This document shows, one piece after another, positions 33,066-39,348 of a stretch of 39,348 nucleotides of DNA. Position numbers and translations under genes: made by a program. Position 1 is the stretch's first letter. Every line of letters starts with the position of its first letter. Source of the stretch: a virus; the IMG/VR virus record IMGVR_UViG_3300020472_000066, positions 1 through 39,348 of that record; one strand, 5' to 3'. The notes below the pieces were generated by a model, which saw only the letters and a list, made by a program, of their open reading frames with translations, did not search any database and was not told the DNA's origin.

Positions 33066-34292
33066 ATGGCCAAACAAGGATTAAATATTGGTACTACCTC
33101 CAATGATAATACAGGTGACACCCTGAGAGTTGGTGGTGATAAGATTAATGATAACTTTAATGAAATATATTCTGCTTTAGGTAATGGTACCACTTTAACG
33201 GTTAGTACCACAAACCCCGCTAGTGGACAAGTTCTTCGTTATAATGGAACTAATTTTATCCCGTCAGATTATACAAACTTAACTGCAGCACTTGATGTTA
33301 ATGGTAATTCCATTATCTCTGCTTCTAATGGCAATATTATTATTGCCCCTAATGGAACAGGAGATGTAACTATATCTAATGGTGGAGTTACAAATACCTT
33401 TGAAGGTAGTGATGGCACTATTGACATGCCAACAAAGGTAAAATATAAGAATGAATTTAGTACACTTGGAAGTGCACCTTCAGCAGCAACATATACTGGA
33501 TATTTCTTTACTGTAGATGGTGATGATAATCCATATGTTAATATTAATATTACAACAGGTGGTGCTGGTGACGTACAGGCAAAAATAGCAACACAATATT
33601 CCAGTATTGATCTTTTAGCAGATGTTGATACAACTACTGTTTCACCTACTGATGGACAGGTTCTTAAATGGGATAATGCTGCAGCACTTTGGAAAGCAGC
33701 AGATGATAACGCAGGTGTAAGTTCTGTTAATTTATTTGCAACAATTGCTGGTGATACTGGCAGTACTACTGCTGATTCAGCAACAGATTCATTAACTATT
33801 GCTGGTGGAACTAATATTACGACATCTATCACTGATGATATTTTAACAGTTGATTTTAGTGGTACTTTAACAACTACATTAGCAGCATTAACAGATGTAA
33901 ATTTAGGTACTTTAGTACAAGGGGATTCATTATTCTATAATGGAACTACTTGGGTTCCTACTCGTAGTCCTATTACATGGTGGGAAATTAATGCTAATGG
34001 TGCATCAGATTACACTTTCAGTGGACCTGGTTTCCCAGTTACACAAAATGATCCTACGATATATGTCCAAAGAGGACAGACTTATGCTTTTGACAATACT
34101 GTACAAGCTGCGTCACATCCATTTAGGATTCAAAGTACTCAAGGATTAGCAGGAACACCATACACTTCTGGTCAAACTGGTAGTGGAACATCAGTGCTTT
34201 ATTGGACTGTTCCTATGGATGCTCCTACAACTTTATATTATCAATGCACTCTCCATGCTGCGATGCAAGGAACTATAAACGTTATAACATAA
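33066..34292 (+). CDS. structural protein with C-terminal cupredoxin-like domain (408 aa)
   Basis: The N-terminus M-A-K-Q-G-L-N-I-G-T-T-S-N-D-N-T-G-D-T-L, then R-V-G-G-D-K-I-N-D-N-F-N-E-I-Y-S-A-L-G, is a fibre/wedge-anchor sequence typical of T4-like marine phages. Residues about 60-300 are Thr/Gly/Ser-rich beta sequence with D-V-N-L-G and G-Q-V-L-K-W-D repeats. The last 100 residues form a cupredoxin-like fold: Y-V-Q-R-G-Q-T-Y-A-F, H351-P-F-R-I, L-Y-Y-Q-C394-T-L-H397-A-A-M400. H, C, H and M in this order match type-1 copper ligands; the C-x2-H-x2-M spacing is tighter than plastocyanin's. Whether copper is bound or the fold is only structural is unknown. The gene follows a late promoter and ends 5 nt before the 1472-aa gene. 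Confidence 0.78.
   Translation: MAKQGLNIGTTSNDNTGDTLRVGGDKINDNFNEIYSALGNGTTLTVSTTNPASGQVLRYNGTNFIPSDYTNLTAALDVNGNSIISASNGNIIIAPNGTGDVTISNGGVTNTFEGSDGTIDMPTKVKYKNEFSTLGSAPSAATYTGYFFTVDGDDNPYVNINITTGGAGDVQAKIATQYSSIDLLADVDTTTVSPTDGQVLKWDNAAALWKAADDNAGVSSVNLFATIAGDTGSTTADSATDSLTIAGGTNITTSITDDILTVDFSGTLTTTLAALTDVNLGTLVQGDSLFYNGTTWVPTRSPITWWEINANGASDYTFSGPGFPVTQNDPTIYVQRGQTYAFDNTVQAASHPFRIQSTQGLAGTPYTSGQTGSGTSVLYWTVPMDAPTTLYYQCTLHAAMQGTINVIT
33816..34289 (+). other. cupredoxin-like domain of the 408-aa protein
   Basis: Residues roughly 310-408, about 95-100 long. The four likely copper ligands are H351 (34116-34118), C394 (34245-34247), H397 and M400. The domain ends the protein. It is the first of three copies in two adjacent genes. 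Confidence 0.7.
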
Positions 34293-34297
34293 TATAA

Positions 34298-37200
34298 ATG
34301 GCAAGAACTGTTCCTGGATCTGGTGCCGTAATTAAACCCATATTTGATGAGATATTTGGTGTTAAAGCGGTAGAAATAGAGAATCCTGGATCTTTATACG
34401 ATCCAGCAGATCCTCCACGATTAACTATTACTGGATGCGGAACTCCTGAGACAGAAGCATTACTATATCCAATTATTGATGAAGATTCTGGTAAGATTAT
34501 ACACGTTCGTGTTTTAGAAAGAGGTAAAGGATATGATCCTCTTAGATTACAAATCACAACGTCTGCAGAAACTCCTAATGTTTTAACCTCGTTTGATATC
34601 AATAGGATATGGCAACCACACCCAAATTCCTCTACAACAGGTATATTTCAAACTGATACTGATAGATTAAGAATACAAAGTGATAATCATATCAAACCTA
34701 CTTGGACAGAGGCAGAGGCAGCACCAGGTGGTGGACCTTTAATTGATAGATCTTTTGATCAAACATTCATTTATAGAGGTGGTAAAGATGTTCCTAATCC
34801 AGGAACTAGAGAGATACAAAGTAGTAAAGTAGTTGGAATCCTAGCGAATGGTGGTTTACTCCATACTCCAGATTGGTCTGGTGCTGGAAGTCCTCATCCA
34901 GGATTTAATATTGATACAGTTAAGCATAAGTATATAAAAAATACTGATACTAATGATGTTGTAGTTGATGGTAATGTTTCTTATTATCACTCTTTAAAAT
35001 CAATATTAGAATTTGATCAAGATAATGGTGTATTTGATTGGGGTAGGTTAGAACAATTTACTTGGAATGTAAAAACAGAACTTGATAATATAATGCTAAC
35101 AGTTTCACAAGTTGATGAAACTCTTGGTAATGTTGAAGTTGGTAGGATTGTTGATGAAGTTAGTGGTCAAGCAAAAGGAACTATTTCTAAAGTTGTTAGA
35201 AATAATCAGAACATAGTTACCCATGTTTATTTGAGATTGTTGGGTACTACAGAAGACTTTGCAATTAATGATACATGTTTAGGATCAAATGGATTTAGTT
35301 TTATAATAACAGATAATCCAAGATCATTTCCAGAAGGTGTTTTTTATATCGACTTTGGACCTGAAGCAAATGAATTTGGTCCTTTTGTGCCTGGTCAATA
35401 TTATATGGCACCAGAAAATATTAAAGTAAAGAGAAATTATTTAATTATTTGGAATCAATCGGATAGTAGTAATCAAGAAGGTGCACAAGGGCATCCAATG
35501 AGGTTTAGTACAACTCCAGATGGTCCTTTAAATCCAAGTCCAGGAACACTTTATTATAAGAGTACAGGGGTTACTGAAGCACCTGCAGCTGATTATGAAA
35601 ATCAATGGCAAGCATTATTCATAATGAATGCCGATGAATCACAAAGAATTTATTATCATTGTGCACATCATCAATACATGTCTGGTTGGACTGGACATGC
35701 AGGTTATATGAGTTTAGATACTGATATTGACAATCCACCAATTACAAATACTTATTACTTTGCTACATCTGATGCTGATGGATATCAAGATAGTGCTGGT
35801 AATACTCTTGCTCCTGATTATGCTAGACATGTTAATGGACATTCAAAGATTCTGGGTATGTCTTATGATGGTTATCCAATTTATGGTCCTTATGGTAAAG
35901 GTGAGTTTACAAGGTATTTTGATGGTTCATATAGTAGAATATTAGGTGGAGTAATTACATCTGAAGTTTCTGGATATAGATTAAGAACTACTGCAGAATT
36001 ACCAGGTAATAGACCAGATGTTGTTACTGCCTCAACTGTAACATACGCAGTTACATTATCTAATAATAAATTCTTATTTGATGGATCGACTCCAAGTTTC
36101 TTAGAACTTTTTAGAGGAAAAACTTATATCTTTAATCAAGACGATTCTTCTAATGATGGTGAAGTATTACTAATTTCTACTTCAGATGATGGTTGGCATG
36201 GTGGTACATTAGGAGATACTGCGTTTGTATATTCTGGACATAATAAGGTTAAGTATTATCTTGAAGAAAGTGAAGTAACTTATGCAAGTTATATTGCTGG
36301 TTTTGATGCTGCAACTAAGAGAGAATTAAGATTTGAAGTTCCTGTAGATGCTCCTACTGCACTTTATACATTTGCTGATACAACTGCTGCAGTTGGAGTA
36401 AGAACTGTTCAAGATGGGTATGTTCTTGGAGATTTAATAGAAGATTATATCTTTGATGAATCACCAGCATGGGATAAAGATACTGCTTATGATCAATATG
36501 ATACTGTAGTAACTCCTAATGATGGTGGAGAGAATAATAGTTATTCAATATACGAAGCAACTGCAGCAATTTCTGCTAGTGGTGATGCACAAGATGAACC
36601 TGGTCATACTTCAGGTACTACTGCTAATTGGAAGTTTGTACAATATAGAGGAACACTTGATCAATATAATGGTAGATTTGCAGTAACTCCAGAGTATCCT
36701 AATGGAACTTATGCATATTTTATGACTGGAAAGAAGCAGTATACTGGAGATAATTTAGGAGAATATGGAACTAATATAGGAGCACCTGAATATCCTTATA
36801 CTATAGGTCCAAGATTTTATGGTACACCTTTATTTGAAGGTGATACAGTTCCTGATATGGCATCTGAATTCCCAACGACTGCAGAGGGTGAAGTTGTATT
36901 GAGTGAAGATAATCCTGGACAAGTCTCATATATTAGGATGACTAAAAAGGGTGATAATTTCTTTGGTGAAGCAACAGCAAGGATTCTTGGTGGACAAGGA
37001 ACAGGTGCAGAAGGAACCCCTACTGTACAGACTGTCACTGGTCTATCTTTACTTAATGGTGGTAGGAGTTATGCTACTCCTCCAACATTAATCTTTGAAG
37101 GTGGTGGTGGTCAGGGTGCTCAAGGTGCTGCAGCAGTAGATACACAAGGTAAAGTAACTAGTGTTAGTATTGTAGATGGAGGAGAATTCTATCAAGAAGC

Positions 37201-38716
37201 ACCTTCAATTTTAATTGTTGGTGGAGGAGGACTTGGTGCAAAAGCTGAAGCAATAATCAGTCAAGGACAAGTAACTGCTATTAATGTAACAGAGCAAGGA
37301 AAGGGTTATACAAGTCCTCCAAATATTATATTTACAAAATTAGTAGATCTTAAGAGAAAAACTAGAGCAAGACAGGCATATAATTCTGGTCAAATTAATT
37401 TAACTGGTTTAGTTAAAGATGTTGGTGCATCAGATTTAACGATATATGTAGATGATACTAGTGCTTATCCTGGATCTGGACAAGTTATAGTTAATAAAGA
37501 AACTATTACATATACAAATAAATCTGATGGTAGATTCTATGGATTAACAAGAGGTGTTAACTTTAATTACGATCAAAGAGTTATCTTAGATTCTAATCAA
37601 TCTTTTAATTTTAGTGTTGGTGATAGAGTTATTAGACAAGTTGAAAATGCTAGTAACAAGGTTGCTAAAGTATATGATTGGGATGCTACAGCTAGAGAAC
37701 TTTTAGTTGTATTTGAAATTGATGAATTAGCATTTATTGATGGTGGTATTCCTTCTACTGAAGATGCTATTGTTCAATTTGATGCTGGTACTGCTCAAAG
37801 TGCACCTTCTGGATTTGATCCACATGTTCTTGTAGATGCTGCTGGTACTAATATTGTTACTTTAACAACACCTTTAAGTACAATAGTAGATAAAGATTTC
37901 CAAGATATAGCAGAGAATGATGGTGCAGGTGATGGTATTCCTGATTTAGTTAATACTGGTACTTCTTTTGAAAACCAAATTAGTTTAGAAGGTGGTATAT
38001 ATAGTTCTTTATATGGTATTGAAGAAACTCAAGGTGGAACTAACACTACACTCTTCCAAGTTGGTGATAGTATAAAGGATGCAAGTATACCATTTAAGTT
38101 TGCTACTATTACTGAAGCTGGTGGATTAAGTGAAGGTGTTTCACATAATTCAGTAATTGATATTTACGTAGATGCTAATAATGCTAATGGTTTGAACTTT
38201 AGTGTTAATGAGATTGTTACTGGGGATATTTCTGGTGTTAGAGGAACGGTTGTTTCTTGGGATCCAGTAAATCTTATATTAAAAGTACAAGATATAGTTC
38301 CATATAATACTGGTAATATTAATGTTGGTATTTCTGGTTACTTGTATGAGTTCTCTCATAACAGTAGTATTGTTGATTACTATGTACAAAATCCAGGAAC
38401 TAACTATACTGCACCACCAGTACTATCAATTGAAAATATTGGTGATATACAAGCAACTGGTACAGTTACTATGACTACAGCAGGTGACCAAGTTGCTGGT
38501 GTTACTATTACTAATGGTGGATATGGAATTCAACAATCTGTTGATAATTTATATGCACTTCATCCAACAGTAACCTTTACAAATGCATCTGGAGATAGCA
38601 CAGGATCTGGTGCTATAGCGTATGCAATTATGGGTGGTGAGAACATTGTTGGTAATGGTGGTGCATCTTATAGAATTAAGCGAATTGATTATAATACAAT
38701 CGTTCGCTCCAAATAG
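34298..38716 (+). CDS. large structural protein with cupredoxin-like, split YHYH and GSGY regions (1472 aa)
   Basis: ATG at 34298, 5 nt after the previous stop. Residues 1-100 carry two GSGY-like turns (N-P-G-S-L-Y-D-P-A-D-P-P and E-R-G-K-G-Y-D-P). Residues about 349-473 form a cupredoxin-like domain with H399-P-M-R-F and C455-A-H-H458-Q-Y-M461. Residues 506-578 start a YHYH domain (H-S-K-I-L-G-M-S-Y-D-G-Y-P-I-Y-G-P-Y-G). Residues 578-705 hold a ligand-less cupredoxin-like copy and about 721-783 a CBM5/12-like segment; the YHYH domain then resumes (D-Q-Y-N-G-R-F, P-Y-T-I-G-P) at 783-850. GSGY repeats lie at about 908-1016. The C-terminus has baseplate-type strands (S-D-L-T-I-Y-V-D-D-T-S-A-Y-P-G) and ends S-Y-R-I-K-R-I. 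Its place before gp8 suggests a wedge-attached decoration; no specific T4 homologue is evident. Confidence 0.78.
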   Translation: MARTVPGSGAVIKPIFDEIFGVKAVEIENPGSLYDPADPPRLTITGCGTPETEALLYPIIDEDSGKIIHVRVLERGKGYDPLRLQITTSAETPNVLTSFDINRIWQPHPNSSTTGIFQTDTDRLRIQSDNHIKPTWTEAEAAPGGGPLIDRSFDQTFIYRGGKDVPNPGTREIQSSKVVGILANGGLLHTPDWSGAGSPHPGFNIDTVKHKYIKNTDTNDVVVDGNVSYYHSLKSILEFDQDNGVFDWGRLEQFTWNVKTELDNIMLTVSQVDETLGNVEVGRIVDEVSGQAKGTISKVVRNNQNIVTHVYLRLLGTTEDFAINDTCLGSNGFSFIITDNPRSFPEGVFYIDFGPEANEFGPFVPGQYYMAPENIKVKRNYLIIWNQSDSSNQEGAQGHPMRFSTTPDGPLNPSPGTLYYKSTGVTEAPAADYENQWQALFIMNADESQRIYYHCAHHQYMSGWTGHAGYMSLDTDIDNPPITNTYYFATSDADGYQDSAGNTLAPDYARHVNGHSKILGMSYDGYPIYGPYGKGEFTRYFDGSYSRILGGVITSEVSGYRLRTTAELPGNRPDVVTASTVTYAVTLSNNKFLFDGSTPSFLELFRGKTYIFNQDDSSNDGEVLLISTSDDGWHGGTLGDTAFVYSGHNKVKYYLEESEVTYASYIAGFDAATKRELRFEVPVDAPTALYTFADTTAAVGVRTVQDGYVLGDLIEDYIFDESPAWDKDTAYDQYDTVVTPNDGGENNSYSIYEATAAISASGDAQDEPGHTSGTTANWKFVQYRGTLDQYNGRFAVTPEYPNGTYAYFMTGKKQYTGDNLGEYGTNIGAPEYPYTIGPRFYGTPLFEGDTVPDMASEFPTTAEGEVVLSEDNPGQVSYIRMTKKGDNFFGEATARILGGQGTGAEGTPTVQTVTGLSLLNGGRSYATPPTLIFEGGGGQGAQGAAAVDTQGKVTSVSIVDGGEFYQEAPSILIVGGGGLGAKAEAIISQGQVTAINVTEQGKGYTSPPNIIFTKLVDLKRKTRARQAYNSGQINLTGLVKDVGASDLTIYVDDTSAYPGSGQVIVNKETITYTNKSDGRFYGLTRGVNFNYDQRVILDSNQSFNFSVGDRVIRQVENASNKVAKVYDWDATARELLVVFEIDELAFIDGGIPSTEDAIVQFDAGTAQSAPSGFDPHVLVDAAGTNIVTLTTPLSTIVDKDFQDIAENDGAGDGIPDLVNTGTSFENQISLEGGIYSSLYGIEETQGGTNTTLFQVGDSIKDASIPFKFATITEAGGLSEGVSHNSVIDIYVDANNANGLNFSVNEIVTGDISGVRGTVVSWDPVNLILKVQDIVPYNTGNINVGISGYLYEFSHNSSIVDYYVQNPGTNYTAPPVLSIENIGDIQATGTVTMTTAGDQVAGVTITNGGYGIQQSVDNLYALHPTVTFTNASGDSTGSGAIAYAIMGGENIVGNGGASYRIKRIDYNTIVRSK
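35341..35715 (+). other. cupredoxin-like domain with intact ligands (copy 2)
   Basis: Residues 349-473 of the 1472-aa protein. H399 sits in G-H-P-M-R-F and C455/H458/M461 in Y-Y-H-C-A-H-H-Q-Y-M-S-G. The C-x2-H-x2-M arrangement is identical to that in the 408-aa protein. Confidence 0.7.
36030..36410 (+). other. degenerate cupredoxin-like domain without ligands (copy 3)
   Basis: V-T-Y-A-V-T-L-S-N-N-K-F-L-F-D-G, then R-G-K-T-Y-I-F-N-Q-D-D-S-S-N and D-D-G-W-H-G-G-T-L, then V-P-V-D-A-P-T-A-L-Y-T-F-A. This follows the cupredoxin strand order, but H-P-L-R-F is replaced by E-V-L-L-I, and C-x2-H-x2-M by F-x2-T-x2-V. The fold is retained while metal binding should be lost. Confidence 0.6.
36460..36645 (+). 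other. CBM5/12-like chitin/carbohydrate-binding segment
   Basis: Residues about 721-783: A-W-D-K-D-T-A-Y-D-Q-Y-D-T-V-V, then S-Y-S-I-Y-E-A-T, E-P and T-A-N-W-K-F-V. This is the 'W-x-x-x-x-x-Y-x-x-G-D-x-V, Y-x-a, P, W-x-x-v' order of CBM5/12 chitin-binding modules. It lacks the central Gly before D. The call is from motif order only. Confidence 0.45.
37020..37345 (+). repeat. GSGY repeat block in the 1472-aa protein
   Basis: Three units: N-G-G-R-S-Y-A-T-P-P-T-L-I-F-E-G-G-G-G-Q, D-G-G-E-F-Y-Q-E-A-P-S-I-L-I-V-G-G-G-G and E-Q-G-K-G-Y-T-S-P-P-N-I-I-F. They match the blocks in the giant protein closely enough to suggest shared ancestry or exchange between the two genes. Confidence 0.7.
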
Positions 38717-38717
38717 G

Positions 38718-38725
38718 CATAAATA
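38718..38725 (+). promoter_or_regulatory. late promoter CATAAATA before gp8
   Basis: CATAAATA matches NATAAATA exactly and begins 2 nt after the stop of the 1472-aa gene. It lies 25 nt upstream of the gp8 ATG and just before a strong Shine-Dalgarno site. It probably drives gp8 and later wedge genes. Confidence 0.6.
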
Positions 38726-38728
38726 AAC

Positions 38729-38734
38729 AGGAGG
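38729..38734 (+). promoter_or_regulatory. strong ribosome binding site of gp8
   Basis: AGGAGG is the full complement of the 16S anti-Shine-Dalgarno core, unusual in a window where most genes show none. The distance to ATG 38751 is 16 nt, which is long. No in-frame start lies closer, so 38751 is kept. Confidence 0.55.
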
Positions 38735-38750
38735 ACAATAGTCACAAGTA

Positions 38751-39348
38751 ATGGCAGCTCTATTAACTGATCAATTTAGAATTTTTTCGGCACAAAAATT
38801 CATTAAAGCTCTTGAAGGACCAGATGCAACTCAAAGTGATGCAGCTGCAGGTTCTAGTCGAGATAGGGTTTATATCTTTATAGGTAGACCCCAAACTTGG
38901 GATAATGAGAACTCTCCACCGCAAGCGGTAGATTCTTTCTCAGAATTCTCAGCATCTTATGATGATATGATATCATTGAAACGTGTTCTTGCTGCCGACA
39001 CGGTTCAAGTTGTACGTAGAATTGACTGGGTTTCCCCAGAACAAACTACTGGTGGACTAGGTTTTACCTATGACATGTATCGTCACGATTATTCTCCTAG
39101 TAAAACTGCTGCTTCAGGTGCAACTAAACTATATGATTCTGATTTTTACGTTGTAAACTCTCAGTATCAGGTTTATAAGTGCATCTATAACGGCACGTCA
39201 CCTTCTGATCCAAATGGTAAGCCTTCTACAGTTGAGCCTACTGGGACTAGTACCTCTATTATTACTACTGGCGATGGATATCGTTGGAAGTATATGTACA
39301 CCATCCCCGTTGCTTCCGTCCTTAAATTCTTCTCTAATGATTATATGC
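38751..39348 (+). CDS. 8: baseplate wedge subunit gp8 (3' truncated by window end)
   Basis: About 199 residues are present; T4 gp8 has 334. It begins M-A-A-L-L-T-D-Q-F-R-I-F-S-A-Q-K-F. The gp8 landmarks align with T4 by eye: Y-I-F-I-G-R-P-Q-T-W, V-R-R-I-D-W, D-F-Y-V-V-N-S-Q-Y-Q-V-Y-K-C and G-D-G-Y-R-W-K-Y-M-Y-T-I-P. gp8 is a dimer in the wedge and contacts gp7, gp6 and gp10. It is transcribed from a late promoter directly upstream. The reading frame is open to the last base. Confidence 0.92.
   Translation, partial: MAALLTDQFRIFSAQKFIKALEGPDATQSDAAAGSSRDRVYIFIGRPQTWDNENSPPQAVDSFSEFSASYDDMISLKRVLAADTVQVVRRIDWVSPEQTTGGLGFTYDMYRHDYSPSKTAASGATKLYDSDFYVVNSQYQVYKCIYNGTSPSDPNGKPSTVEPTGTSTSIITTGDGYRWKYMYTIPVASVLKFFSNDYM

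Larger units (their letters stand above)
35815..36845 (+). other. YHYH domain interrupted by two inserted domains
   Basis: The N-terminal half (35815-36030) holds D-G-Y-P-I-Y-G-P-Y-G and L-R-T-T-A-E-L-P-G-N-R-P. The C-terminal half (36645-36845) holds L-D-Q-Y-N-G-R-F-A-V-T-P-E-Y-P-N-G-T-Y-A and Y-P-Y-T-I-G-P-R-F. About 615 nt lie between. In the giant protein the same halves are separated by about 130 nt. The insert is described in the next two entries. Confidence 0.7.

Noticed and set aside
33269-33832. 187-codon antisense open frame opposite the 408-aa gene
   Set aside because: It is fully within a well-supported + strand gene, has no Shine-Dalgarno site or promoter, and its protein is the low-complexity mirror of the Thr/Gly/Ser-rich sense strand. 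The long antisense frame is a composition effect.

Overview
The window is an AT-rich stretch of a tailed-phage genome. All supported genes lie on the + strand and are tightly packed, often with 1-nt or 4-nt stop/start overlaps. Four genes carry recognisable T4-type baseplate wedge or spike signatures: a PAAR-like tip protein, gp25, gp6 and the start of gp8. With low GC, small phage-type ORFs, NATAAATA-like late motifs and YHYH/cupredoxin-like virion proteins, this points to a marine T4-like myovirus, most likely a cyanophage of Prochlorococcus or Synechococcus. The host is an inference; no photosynthesis gene is in the window.

Layout. Positions 1-1920 hold an accessory cluster of very small genes: a partial ORF, several unknown ORFs, a probable AbrB/SpoVT-fold protein, a probable frameshifted membrane peptide and a coiled-coil-like ORF. 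Two near-perfect sigma70-type promoters (775-803 and 1049-1078), two inverted repeats and three DnaA-box-like 9-mers lie here. Positions 1902-4997 encode an 848-aa putative virion protein and the PAAR-like tip protein. Positions 5036-5491 encode a 48-aa strongly basic peptide and a minimal SET-domain protein. Positions 5491-7961 encode gp25 and gp6.

Positions 7966-33036 are one uninterrupted ORF of 8356 codons in the place T4 uses for gp7, between gp6 and gp8. It is a mosaic: an N-terminal phage-structural domain, several blocks of a glycine-rich GSGY repeat, a YHYH domain, one EF-hand loop, a probable seven-bladed beta-propeller, two LamG/concanavalin-like domains, a roughly 2500-residue array with 22 copies of an F-x-C...YPR repeat, three helical modules around that array, a carbohydrate-binding-like jelly roll, and baseplate-like C-terminal modules.

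Two accessory structural genes follow. The 408-aa protein (33066-34292) has a C-terminal cupredoxin-like domain. The 1472-aa protein (34298-38716) has a cupredoxin-like domain, a YHYH domain split by inserted domains, and GSGY repeats. The truncated gp8 gene (38751 to the window end) closes the window.

How the genes may work together: gp25, gp6 and gp8 should form the baseplate wedge, and the PAAR-like protein should cap the central spike. The giant protein and the 408- and 1472-aa proteins look like wedge-attached, surface-exposed adhesive or enzymatic decorations. Late-promoter-like boxes built over stop codons (33032-33039) or just after a gene (38718-38725) suggest several late transcription units. 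The most unusual points are the giant ORF with its expanding repeat array, repeated cupredoxin/YHYH modules with one ligand-less copy, and the SET protein beside a histone-tail-like basic peptide.
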